DNA from: an uncultured Selenomonadaceae bacterium
GTDB lineage: Bacteria; Bacillota; Negativicutes; Selenomonadales; Selenomonadaceae
Direction of reading: 5' to 3'
Length of the DNA stretch: 7,804 bases
Assembly (NCBI GenBank): GCA_905236255.1
Contig: CAJOPK010000165.1
Coordinates: 1 to 7,804, forward strand
Shown: piece by piece, positions 1-6,355 of the stretch
Layout of the letters: the number at the start of each line of letters is the position of its first letter
Position numbering within the stretch: the first letter of the stretch is position 1
Notes under the pieces: model-generated
What the model was told of the DNA's origin: nothing
Databases searched by the model: none
Seen by the model: the letters and a program-made list of their open reading frames with translations, nothing else
Position numbers and translations under genes: made by a program

Positions 1-48
1 CAACAGGAGTGCCGCCAATCCCAACATTGCAAAAAAACTTTTCTTCAT
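1..48 (-). CDS. N-terminal fragment of a probable secreted protein
   Basis: Only the first 16 codons lie in the window; the gene runs off the left edge. The visible residues are MKKSFFAMLGLAALLL: two lysines and then an unbroken hydrophobic stretch, as in a Sec signal peptide. The ATG at 48-46 is supported by a GGGAGG ribosome binding site at 62-57 with 8 bases of spacing, and by a near-consensus promoter just upstream (76-104). The gene follows the TpsB transporter, so it could encode the exported TpsA partner, but TpsA proteins often have longer signal regions. Another envelope or periplasmic protein is equally possible. The existence of the gene is well supported; its function cannot be read from this fragment. 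Confidence 0.75.
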   Translation of the reverse strand, partial: MKKSFFAMLGLAALLL

Positions 49-75
49 GATAAAAACCTCCCAAATTCGTGGGGA

Positions 76-104
76 ATTATAGCCCGATAGTTTTTCGTCG
101 TCAA
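76..104 (-). promoter_or_regulatory. Strong sigma-A/sigma-70 type promoter
   Basis: On the minus strand the -35 box TTGACG (104-99) and the -10 box TATAAT (81-76) are separated by exactly 17 bases. The predicted transcript starts near position 69, about 20 bases before the ATG at 48, with the GGGAGG ribosome binding site between them. It lies in the 77-base gap after the TpsB gene, so the downstream gene can be expressed independently of the transporter. Confidence 0.8.
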
Positions 105-125
105 GAAAATTTATTTTTGATTGTA

Positions 126-1724
126 TCAGAAAATCTTGCCAGCCATGAACCACCAACGCTGACGCGTGCTGTCGAGAGTGACGGCTTTGTTGTTTCCGAT
201 CTTCCGGGCATAATCGACTTTGATGAAATAATCATTCGGTTTTGCGTAAGCCGTTCCCAAGCCCCACGAGCGGATCGTGTGAATGTCATCGGATTTCAAG
301 CCGGAACCGCCGATGTCAAAGAACAGATTGAAGGTCAAGCCGCTGACTTTCGGGTGCCAGATAAATTCGGTCTTGCTCAAATACCCTTTGTCGCCGGAGC
401 CTTCACTGTCGGCATAACCCCTGACACCATGTGCGCCGCCGAGCTGAATTTGTTCGGAGCCGTTCAAATTCTTGCTTGCCTCCTGCCACAACATATTTGT
501 ATGACCTTCCCAATATTTTCCGAGATTCTTTCTGTAATCGAGAGTGACTTCGCCGCGTGCAAAATCTCCCATAATTCTGCCGTAAAGCAAATTGGTCAAT
601 TCATTTCTGCCGCTGACATGACCGCCGTAAACCTTTACGCCGTAATTGAAAATACTGTTGTGTTTTCTCAAGTAACCGCTCAATCCGGTTGACGCGACAC
701 TCAAATATTTCTTGCCGTTATAATTTATGAGTTTAATGTGATCTTTGATATTCCTGAATTTATAATCATAAGTCCAATCGAGTCCGTACTTGACGGATTT
801 AAAAATCGGCGTTGATCCGTAAATACGGAAATCATAAGAATCGCCGCCGTTGCCGAGATAAGACATGGGACCGCTGACATAATAACTTGTCCGCCCGAAT
901 GAAATTCCCGCGCGGGAAGTTGCCTGCCTGTCGGTTATGATGCTGTAATCAATTACAAAGTTGTTCAAATCTTTTGTGGAAATTAAGCCGGTCACTTCCA
1001 ATTTACTGCCGCGATTGTCTATGTTGAACATATCATACAGCAGACCGAAACGATAACGACCGGTATTTTTGTTTCCGTAGTTTTCGGTGTACAAAATGCC
1101 GCGATTCTTCTGATCGTCCTTAACGTGAATGTGAAGATCGATTTTCTTTGACGTTGCGTCCGGGACAAGTTCGCCGCGAGCCATTACGCCGCCGATTGCG
1201 TTTACTCTGTAAAGCAAATCTTCAATACGCACGTCTTCGACATATTGAGAGGCCTCAATATTTTTTGCGACGTTCTCCAAAATATCGTTTGCAAGATGAC
1301 TTTCGTTGTGCATTATGACCTTACCGAAAGTCGCACTTATCAAATTTATCTGCACGTTGCCGCCGGAAGCGTTCTGCTCCGGAATGTAAGCGACCGCCGC
1401 CAAATAACCTTCCTGCCGGCAATATACTTTGATTTCGTTTGCAATTTCGCGCAATTCCCGGATCCCGACGTTTGTGCCGAGATAGGGATTTATGATGTGT
1501 TGGAGTTGAGGCTGTTTAATCGGAAGATCGGAATTTACCGTGACATTTTGCAGGAGAAAAGTATCCGCGCCCTGTTTGCGCTCAACCTGAACCTGTTCCC
1601 GAGCCTCACGACGCAGGGACTCCGCAGTCTGCTCCATGTCGGATGCCTGATACGCCGTTCCCGGAAATACAATCATACTTCCGATCAGAGCCGTAAAAAT
1701 TTTTTTTCTCAATTTACAATTCAC
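126..1724 (-). CDS. ShlB/FhaC/HecB-type two-partner secretion outer-membrane transporter (TpsB)
   Basis: This is an Omp85-superfamily transporter, 532 residues long, which is normal for TpsB. Residues 1 to about 24-27 form a signal peptide (basic start, hydrophobic core, GTA/YQA cleavage region). Residues 28-55 are charged. A POTRA-like domain covers roughly 55-137 (LLQNVTV start, then GYLAAVAYIPEQ), and a second periplasmic segment extends to about 205. The rest is a beta-barrel ending in the terminal Phe usual for outer-membrane proteins. The VRGY signature of the barrel loop is at 434-437 (LGGAHGVRGY). TpsB proteins export a large TpsA exoprotein after binding it through POTRA domains; a cognate substrate is not visible here. 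The start is uncertain. The GTG at 1724 has no well-placed ribosome site, while the TTG at 1712 (MRKKIFTALIG) follows GGCGGTGA and would give 528 residues. No convincing own promoter is seen in the 80 bases upstream. Confidence 0.9.
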   Translation of the reverse strand: MNCKLRKKIFTALIGSMIVFPGTAYQASDMEQTAESLRREAREQVQVERKQGADTFLLQNVTVNSDLPIKQPQLQHIINPYLGTNVGIRELREIANEIKVYCRQEGYLAAVAYIPEQNASGGNVQINLISATFGKVIMHNESHLANDILENVAKNIEASQYVEDVRIEDLLYRVNAIGGVMARGELVPDATSKKIDLHIHVKDDQKNRGILYTENYGNKNTGRYRFGLLYDMFNIDNRGSKLEVTGLISTKDLNNFVIDYSIITDRQATSRAGISFGRTSYYVSGPMSYLGNGGDSYDFRIYGSTPIFKSVKYGLDWTYDYKFRNIKDHIKLINYNGKKYLSVASTGLSGYLRKHNSIFNYGVKVYGGHVSGRNELTNLLYGRIMGDFARGEVTLDYRKNLGKYWEGHTNMLWQEASKNLNGSEQIQLGGAHGVRGYADSEGSGDKGYLSKTEFIWHPKVSGLTFNLFFDIGGSGLKSDDIHTIRSWGLGTAYAKPNDYFIKVDYARKIGNNKAVTLDSTRQRWWFMAGKIF

Positions 1725-1728
1725 CGCC
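1721..1728 (-). promoter_or_regulatory. Ribosome binding site that argues for a TTG start of the TpsB gene
   Basis: GGCGGTGA matches the ideal GGAGGTGA at 7 of 8 positions and ends 8 bases before the in-frame TTG at 1712. The GTG at 1724 lies inside this motif. The spacing is about 3 bases longer than for other genes in the window, so the choice between the two starts remains open. Confidence 0.4.
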
Positions 1729-1753
1729 GTTGAATAACCTGAATTTTATCCGG

Positions 1754-1769
1754 AAAACCCGGAGGTTTT
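1754..1769 (-). terminator. Weak hairpin after the PilX-like gene
   Basis: The inverted repeat AAAACC / GGTTTT, with a 4-base loop, lies between the PilX-like stop codon and the TpsB gene. The stem is only 6 bp and AT-rich, and its U-run is part of the stem, so at best it would terminate or attenuate weakly. An overlapping TCCGG/CCGGA repeat offers an alternative fold. Read-through into the TpsB gene is plausible. Confidence 0.25.
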
Positions 1770-1804
1770 TATTCTTCAAAGCAGTTTTTATTCCTGCAAA
1801 ATTT

Positions 1805-2326
1805 TTACCGGACAATGTATATATTTGAATCTTCCGGGAAAAAATAACCCGAAACGCTTTGATAAATTTTACCGAAAAATCTTTTGCTTTCACATTCGGC
1901 AACGCTTATAAAAACAAAACCTTTTTTGGCGTCCGAATTTTCTTCGGTTTTATCTCTGTAATTTACATTTGACGTATGTTCGTAATTCCTTATGACTTTG
2001 GAAATATCCCCGTGTAATGCAAAAACCCTGACATTTATTTTGCCGAGTCTTTCGGATTTTGCCGGCTGACTTACCGCAACTTCAATTTGACGATCGGCAG
2101 CCGGTAACCAAGATCCTTTTTCCGGAACAAGAGCCGGATTTTCCCGAACTTTTTCCACAGACTCAAAAAGTGCATTTTCCGCAGCAAATTTCAATTCCGT
2201 TTCCGTTTGAAAATCGGCGACTTCGTAAGAATGATTTTTTTCAACTTCCGAAAAACCTTTAACAACGATACAAACCGCCAAAAGAAAACAAATTCCGATT
2301 ATCGTCAAAAATCCCCGTTCGTTCAT
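1805..2326 (-). CDS. Minor prepilin, PilX/GspK-like
   Basis: This 173-residue protein has a class III prepilin signal: a 5-residue leader MNERG, Phe at +1, and a hydrophobic segment (FLTIIGICFLLAVCIVV) that serves as membrane anchor and assembly helix. The following helix contains LKFAAENALFESVE, resembling the AAE pattern of PilX N-termini. The rest is an uncharacterised pilin head. Residue +5 of the mature protein is Ile rather than the usual Glu, as in GspK-type tip pseudopilins. The ATG at 2326 is chosen because it places the cleavage site correctly and overlaps the previous stop codon by one base (TGATG). An upstream in-frame start at 2350 would add 8 residues inside the preceding gene. 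It is last of the four prepilins, the position PilX or PilK occupies in many minor pilin operons. Specific family assignment is tentative. Confidence 0.75.
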   Translation of the reverse strand: MNERGFLTIIGICFLLAVCIVVKGFSEVEKNHSYEVADFQTETELKFAAENALFESVEKVRENPALVPEKGSWLPAADRQIEVAVSQPAKSERLGKINVRVFALHGDISKVIRNYEHTSNVNYRDKTEENSDAKKGFVFISVAECESKRFFGKIYQSVSGYFFPEDSNIYIVR

Positions 2327-2922
2327 CACAATCCCTTTATCGTCCGGCAACCCGGCATAAAAACGGAAGTATTTATTTCAATTTCTTTTCCGGTTACCAT
2401 GCTTTTCATCGCAAGTTTTATGTGCAAAATCTTTTTTGAAGGAACGAATCCGGCAGGAACAAAATTTTCGTGAGGGGTTGAAAATTGAAATTTTGTGACG
2501 GCGGTATCGCCGAAATAATTTCCGCCGGTAATCGGTGTTGTCAGATTTTGAGAAACTCTTTTTACCACAATATGAGAATGACCGTCGTTTGTTGTTGTTC
2601 CGATATATCTGCGCGTGTCGTAAATATCTCCGTAACCCGTATAATTCGTACCGGATTCGGCGTTTGTATGAAAAATGAAAATCACTTGTTGATTTTCGGG
2701 ATTGAATTGAACGCTGTCGGCGGCACGGGCATCGGCGGTAATTCGTGAAATAACGTCGTGTATTTCGGTTTCCAAAACATAATCGGCAATTTGATTTTTT
2801 GAAATTTGGACGGCTTTCAAGGTGACGTTCGCCAGCGAATACAGGAGAAAAATTACAAGCGGCAGGGAAATTGCAAATTCCGCCGCAATAAAACCTTTGT
2901 TATCCGATTTTAAATTTTTCAA
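2326..2922 (-). CDS. Minor prepilin, PilW-like (TTG start)
   Basis: The protein has 198 residues when started at the TTG at 2922. This gives a 10-residue leader, MKNLKSDNKG, then mature FIAAE with the conserved Glu at +5 and a hydrophobic helix to about residue 32. A helix with DVISRITADARAAD (about 56-69) recalls the PilW/ComGF pattern, followed by a Gly/Thr-rich head domain. The EFAxxLP start also resembles TadE-like pilins, so PilW is the better but not certain reading. The TTG is preferred because GAAGGTGA (2935-2928) sits 5 bases upstream. An ATG start at 2991 would overlap the promoter's -35 box and give an implausibly long basic leader. It is translationally coupled to the PilX-like gene. 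Glu+5 normally helps a pilin dock with its neighbours in the fibre. Confidence 0.8.
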   Translation of the reverse strand: MKNLKSDNKGFIAAEFAISLPLVIFLLYSLANVTLKAVQISKNQIADYVLETEIHDVISRITADARAADSVQFNPENQQVIFIFHTNAESGTNYTGYGDIYDTRRYIGTTTNDGHSHIVVKRVSQNLTTPITGGNYFGDTAVTKFQFSTPHENFVPAGFVPSKKILHIKLAMKSMVTGKEIEINTSVFMPGCRTIKGL

Positions 2923-2927
2923 GCCGA

Positions 2928-2935
2928 TCACCTTC
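2928..2935 (-). promoter_or_regulatory. Ribosome binding site fixing the TTG start of the PilW-like gene
   Basis: GAAGGTGA lies 5 bases before the TTG at 2922, within a 34-base leader downstream of the predicted transcription start. It supports the short prepilin leader over the longer reading frame that begins at 2991. Confidence 0.7.
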
Positions 2936-2962
2936 AATTTAATCCGAAATTTGATTTTATTA

Positions 2963-2991
2963 ATTTTAGCATATTCGACAACGATATTCAA
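2963..2991 (-). promoter_or_regulatory. Extended -10 promoter for the PilW-PilX gene pair
   Basis: The minus strand carries TTGAAT (2991-2986), a 17-base spacer ending in TGC, and TAAAAT (2968-2963), so the -10 is of the extended TGn type. Transcription would start near 2956. The site lies in the divergent gap facing the pyruvate kinase gene and gives the second pilin pair its own promoter. Confidence 0.65.
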
Positions 2992-3085
2992 AATTTCAAA
3001 GCATTTCGTGTGCCGAAATAGTCCGGCAAATGTGCAGGAATAATCCGGAGTTTCAAAGAATATAAAAGCAAAATTTTTTGAGCAG

Positions 3086-3090
3086 AGGAG
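3086..3090 (+). promoter_or_regulatory. Ribosome binding site fixing the pyruvate kinase start
   Basis: AGGAG lies 8 bases before the ATG at 3099. An in-frame TTG at 3078 lies upstream of this motif and would add seven residues (MSRGDYE) translated from the ribosome site itself. The ATG at 3094 is out of frame. Confidence 0.8.
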
Positions 3091-3098
3091 ATTATGAG

Positions 3099-4511
3099 AT
3101 GTTTAAGAAAACAAAAATTATCTGCACGCAGGGACCTTCGACTGACGCGCCGGGAGTTATCGAGGCTTTGCTTGAAAACGGCATGAATTGCGCCCGTTTC
3201 AATTTTTCGCACGGTACGCATGAAGAACATAAAAAACGTATCGATGCGGTCAAAGAGGCGGCAAAGAAAACCGGTAAAATTGTTTCGCTTATCCTTGACA
3301 CGAAAGGACCGGAAATGCGCTTGGGAGAATTTGCCGCCGGTGAAGTTCAACTTCAAGCCGGAAACAAATTTACTTTGACTTACGACGACGCGCCCGGTGA
3401 CGAAACTCATGTTTCGGTCAATCACAAATTGCTTTATACGGAAGTCAAGCCCGGCGATAAACTCCTTTTGAGTGACGGACTTGTCGAATTGAAAGTCGAT
3501 TCGATCGAAGGCAAAGACATTCACACGACAATTTTAAATTCCGGGAAAATGAGTACCCGGAAAAGAGTTGCCGCGCCGGGAATAGCTCTCGGACTTCCCG
3601 CAATTTCCGAACAGGACGAAAAAGATATTGTTTTCGGAATTGAAAACAACATGGACTTTGTTGCGGCAAGTTTCATTCAGCGCGCTTCGGATGTTGAGAT
3701 TATCCGCAATTTGATAGCAAAGCACGGCGGTCACATGGAGATTATTCCGAAAATCGAAAATCTTGCCGGCGTTCGCAATATTAACGACATTATCGCCGTT
3801 TCCGACGGAATAATGATTGCACGCGGCGATCTCGGCGTTGAAATTCCGGCTGAAGATGTTCCGATCATTCAAAAAGAGATTATCAAAAAATGTAATTCCG
3901 TCGGCAAGCCTGTTATAGTCGCAACTCAAATGCTTGAATCAATGACGACCAATCCCAGACCGACCCGCGCGGAAGTTTCCGATGTCGGAAATGCGATTTT
4001 GGACGGAGCCGATGCAATAATGTTAAGCGGCGAAACGGCCGGCGGAAAATATCCGGTTGAATCCGTTTCTACCATGAGCAGAATTGCGCAGAGAATGGAA
4101 GAGTCGCTCGAATACAAAGAGATTTTCACGGAAAAAGGCGTTCACAAAAAATATTCGCAGACCGACGCGATTGCCCATGCGACCGTTCAACTTGCCTACG
4201 AATTGAGCGCGTCCGCAATTATCACGCCGACAAAATCCGGTTACACCACCCGTGTCGTTTCAAAATATCGCCCGAAAGCGACGATTGTGGCATTTGCGCC
4301 GAATCACATGGTCGCCCGTCATCTGAATTTGCGCTGGGGCGTTGTCCCGATTCCCGGCGTTCCCTGGATAAATCCGGACGAAATGGTTCAGTTTGCGGCG
4401 GACAGCGCACTCAAAAACGGTTACGTCAAAAAAGGCGACACGGTAATTTTGACTTCCGGAATGAAATACGGCGAAGGCGGGACAAGTTCGATTCAAGTTC
4501 ACACAATCTGA
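3099..4511 (+). CDS. pyk: Pyruvate kinase
   Basis: It catalyses the last step of glycolysis, phosphoenolpyruvate + ADP to pyruvate + ATP, in the cytoplasm. From the ATG at 3099 the protein is 470 residues, the standard length without the extra C-terminal PEP-utilising-like domain found in Bacillus. Visible active-site elements are R33, N35 and S37 (FNFSHG), LDTKGPE (66-72), the B domain inserted at about 71-165, PKIE with K218 and E220, ARGDLG with D244 (Mg2+ ligand), and T276 in ATQMLE. SGETAGGKYP is at 310-319, and the regulatory C domain covers about 340-470. Glu at position 72 (GPE) is the residue type linked with K+-dependent pyruvate kinases. ICTQGPS replaces the more usual CTIGPAS. No good -35 box is seen upstream; TATAAA at 3061-3066 may be the -10. 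It is followed after 22 bases by aroE and embedded among pilin genes on the other strand. Confidence 0.97.
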   Translation: MFKKTKIICTQGPSTDAPGVIEALLENGMNCARFNFSHGTHEEHKKRIDAVKEAAKKTGKIVSLILDTKGPEMRLGEFAAGEVQLQAGNKFTLTYDDAPGDETHVSVNHKLLYTEVKPGDKLLLSDGLVELKVDSIEGKDIHTTILNSGKMSTRKRVAAPGIALGLPAISEQDEKDIVFGIENNMDFVAASFIQRASDVEIIRNLIAKHGGHMEIIPKIENLAGVRNINDIIAVSDGIMIARGDLGVEIPAEDVPIIQKEIIKKCNSVGKPVIVATQMLESMTTNPRPTRAEVSDVGNAILDGADAIMLSGETAGGKYPVESVSTMSRIAQRMEESLEYKEIFTEKGVHKKYSQTDAIAHATVQLAYELSASAIITPTKSGYTTRVVSKYRPKATIVAFAPNHMVARHLNLRWGVVPIPGVPWINPDEMVQFAADSALKNGYVKKGDTVILTSGMKYGEGGTSSIQVHTI

Positions 4512-4533
4512 AATTTTCTCGGAGGAACTTAAA

Positions 4534-5388
4534 ATGAAATCAAATGAAATTAAAAATTTCGGCATACTCGGCTGGCCGGTGGGACATTCACTTTCGCCGC
4601 ATATGTTCCGGGCGGCTTTCGACAAAGCGGGGTTTCCGGATTACAATTACATTCCGATTCCCGTTCAAGCCGGGCGGCTCATGCTTGCCGTTGACGGGTT
4701 GAAGTGGCTTGATTTTCGCGGCTGCAACGTAACGATTCCTCACAAAACTTCCGTCATGAAATTTTTGGACGCAATCGATGCCGACGCAATTATTGTGGGG
4801 GCGGTCAATACGATAGTAAACGACGGCGGAATTTTGACAGGCTACAATACCGACGTTACCGGATTTATTTCGGCGTTGACGGAGGCAAATTTTATGCCGG
4901 AAGATTGTCATGCGGTTGTTTTGGGAGCCGGCGGTGCCGCCCGTGCCGTTCTCTGGGGACTTTGCAAGCGCAAGGCGGAATATATCACGGTTGCCGCACG
5001 GAACGGAGAAAAAGCCGCCAAACTTGCACACGATTTTGCAAGTTATGCCGGAGTCGAAGGAATGGATTGGACTTCGGAAGAATTTAACGAGGCGATTCAA
5101 ACGGCGGATATTTTGATTAACACAACGCCGCTCGGAATGACTCCGAATGTTGACGAAATGCCGCCGGTCGACTTGAGTCTTTTGCCGGAAGGCGCGCTTG
5201 TTTACGACATAATTTACACGCCGGCAAAAACGAAACTTTTGCAAAAAGCGGAAGAACTCGGCTATCCGACTTTAAACGGTCTTTCAATGCTCCTTTTGCA
5301 GGGAAAAGAATCTTACAGACTTTACACCGGCGAACTCCCCAATGAGGAAGTAATGCTGAAGGCTTTGAAGGAAGAACTCGGTCTTTGA
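4534..5388 (+). CDS. aroE: Shikimate dehydrogenase (NADP+)
   Basis: It reduces 3-dehydroshikimate to shikimate in the pathway to chorismate and aromatic amino acids. The 284-residue length is typical. Substrate-binding SLS is at 19-21 (GHSLSPH), catalytic Lys71 is in CNVTIPHKT, and Asp107 is in GYNTDVTGF. The Rossmann nucleotide loop GAGGAA is at 131-136, and INTTPLGM at 195-202. NGLSMLLLQG at 248-257 contains the conserved Gln256. AARNGEKA (154-161) occupies the position of the NADP-phosphate-binding NRT motif. All key residues are present, so the enzyme should be active. The ATG at 4534 has GGAGG 8 bases upstream, and the 22-base gap after pyk suggests a two-gene operon ended by the terminator at 5415-5439. 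The start resembles classic AroE rather than a fused or quinate-type paralogue. Confidence 0.97.
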   Translation: MKSNEIKNFGILGWPVGHSLSPHMFRAAFDKAGFPDYNYIPIPVQAGRLMLAVDGLKWLDFRGCNVTIPHKTSVMKFLDAIDADAIIVGAVNTIVNDGGILTGYNTDVTGFISALTEANFMPEDCHAVVLGAGGAARAVLWGLCKRKAEYITVAARNGEKAAKLAHDFASYAGVEGMDWTSEEFNEAIQTADILINTTPLGMTPNVDEMPPVDLSLLPEGALVYDIIYTPAKTKLLQKAEELGYPTLNGLSMLLLQGKESYRLYTGELPNEEVMLKALKEELGL

Positions 5389-5414
5389 TTGATAAAAAAT
5401 GTTTTCCCCGTTAT

Positions 5415-5439
5415 GCGCGGTGATGAATCGCGCTTTTTT
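5415..5439 (+). terminator. Rho-independent terminator of the pyk-aroE operon
   Basis: GCGCGGT (5415-5421) pairs with ATCGCGC (5427-5433) around a 5-base loop, with one G-U pair, and is followed by six T residues. It lies 26 bases after the aroE stop. On the opposite strand the hairpin is not followed directly by a T-run, so it should not efficiently stop transcripts coming from the pilin operon. Confidence 0.85.
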
Positions 5440-5465
5440 GTTGTGATACGCCGAAAAGAAGAAAA

Positions 5466-5879
5466 TTATTCCGAAAGCAAACGAATATTTTTTTCAAATT
5501 CGACTTCGGAATTTTTGCCGTCAAAATTCCATTCGACCGTGACTTTTGCTTTTCTCATATTTGTATGTGATCCGTTGCTTACTTCCGTTTTGACGGAAAA
5601 AGTAATCGGATTGTTTTGTCCGAGATTTTTTGTCGTCAAATCTTCACTCAATCCCAGATAACCGATTTTTCCGGTCGATAAATTTCCGGCGACCGCCCGG
5701 CTTTCAAGTTCGGCAAATTGTTCGTTTGCAAGGTGAATTGCGGTCAATCTCAAAGTTGATTGTGAAGTTTTCAAAATTGAACCTGCATTGATCAAAATCG
5801 CCGCCGCAAACGAAATTATCACGGTCAAAAAAATTATGCTCAAAAGCATAAAACCGCGTTCATCTTTCAAACTTTTCAT
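5466..5879 (-). CDS. Minor prepilin, PilV/GspI-like
   Basis: This 137-residue protein has a class III signal: leader MKSLKDERG, Phe at +1, then a hydrophobic helix (FMLLSIIFLTVIISFAAAIL). The following RLTAIHLANEQFAELESRA resembles the Ala-rich, LAxxQxExL helix of PilV and GspI pilins. A beta-rich head with KVTVEWNFDGK ends the protein. Mature residue +5 is Ser, not Glu, which is unusual for the PilV/GspI type. The ATG at 5879 is chosen because it gives a short leader and lies two bases after the FimT-like stop codon; longer starts would extend into that gene. It is the last gene of the DeoR-peptidase-FimT-PilV string, and its 3' end faces aroE 77 bases away. Its role as a minor pilin is clear from the signal; the exact class is tentative. 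Confidence 0.8.
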   Translation of the reverse strand: MKSLKDERGFMLLSIIFLTVIISFAAAILINAGSILKTSQSTLRLTAIHLANEQFAELESRAVAGNLSTGKIGYLGLSEDLTTKNLGQNNPITFSVKTEVSNGSHTNMRKAKVTVEWNFDGKNSEVEFEKNIRLLSE

Positions 5880-5881
5880 CT

Positions 5882-6355
5882 TCAATGTTCTTCCCAAAGT
5901 CCGCGCCAACGACCGACCGAATCAAAATATACATTCACTTTTCCGGCGGAAGGCGAACCGAAAGTTATATGACCGGTAAGCGAGGGCAAATTTGAAGGCT
6001 TGAAATAAAAAGATTCACTTTTTCCAAAATTTATCCCGCCGGAAAGAAAATGAGTTTCACGAATGTTATATTTCCCGCGACTCAAGTAATAATAAGAATT
6101 TTTTCCGTATTTTAAAATGTTCATGGTAATATTCGTATCGGTTCCCGTTCCCATGGAAAAATTTCTCCGATCAAACCCGGTAAGCCGGGAACTTGTCTGC
6201 ATAAATCTGACTTCCGAATAAAATCTTTTGATTTCATAATCAAGGGCAATTTTTTCAAGCATTTTGGAAATTTTCGGGACGGCGGCGGCAATCAAAATCG
6301 AAACGACAACCGTCACCAAAATAATTTCCAAAGTTATGAAACCTCTTTGATTCAT
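5882..6355 (-). CDS. Minor prepilin, FimT/GspH-like
   Basis: This 157-residue prepilin has the leader MNQRG followed by mature FITLE, with the canonical Glu at +5. A hydrophobic helix (residues 6-28) leads to the AAVPKISKM continuation typical of GspH/FimT. The segment FYSEVRFMQTSSRL (about 45-58) resembles the family's amphipathic helix. The C-terminal GHITFGSPSAGKVNVYF matches the I-x-F-x-x-x-G strand pattern near the end of GspH-type heads. The protein is membrane-anchored in the inner membrane until processed and assembled. The start codon overlaps the peptidase stop by 4 bases (ATGA), and GAGGT lies 6 bases upstream. FimT/PilH proteins usually come first in minor pilin operons, as here; some FimT proteins bind DNA in natural transformation, which cannot be judged from this sequence. 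Confidence 0.85.
   Translation of the reverse strand: MNQRGFITLEIILVTVVVSILIAAAVPKISKMLEKIALDYEIKRFYSEVRFMQTSSRLTGFDRRNFSMGTGTDTNITMNILKYGKNSYYYLSRGKYNIRETHFLSGGINFGKSESFYFKPSNLPSLTGHITFGSPSAGKVNVYFDSVGRWRGLWEEH

Noticed and set aside
69..692. 207-codon plus-strand open frame
   Set aside because: It is fully antisense to the TpsB gene and overlaps the downstream promoter. Its translation has no recognisable domain, while the opposite strand encodes a clear barrel with VRGY.
1714..1902. 62-codon minus-strand frame between the PilX-like and TpsB genes
   Set aside because: It overlaps the PilX-like gene's 3' end in another frame, is Lys/Phe-rich, and has no ribosome site or family resemblance.
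2923..2991. ATG start at 2991 for the PilW-like gene
   Set aside because: It would place the start inside the promoter and give a 33-residue leader. The TTG at 2922 has a ribosome site and yields a standard prepilin leader.
2988..3929. Minus-strand open frames of 178 and 131 codons inside pyk
   Set aside because: Both are antisense to conserved pyruvate kinase motifs, have no good ribosome site, and give low-complexity Phe/Arg-rich products.
4588..5244. 218-codon minus-strand open frame inside aroE
   Set aside because: It is a shadow of aroE, whose catalytic motifs are all intact. Its Arg/Cys/Asn-rich translation resembles no family.
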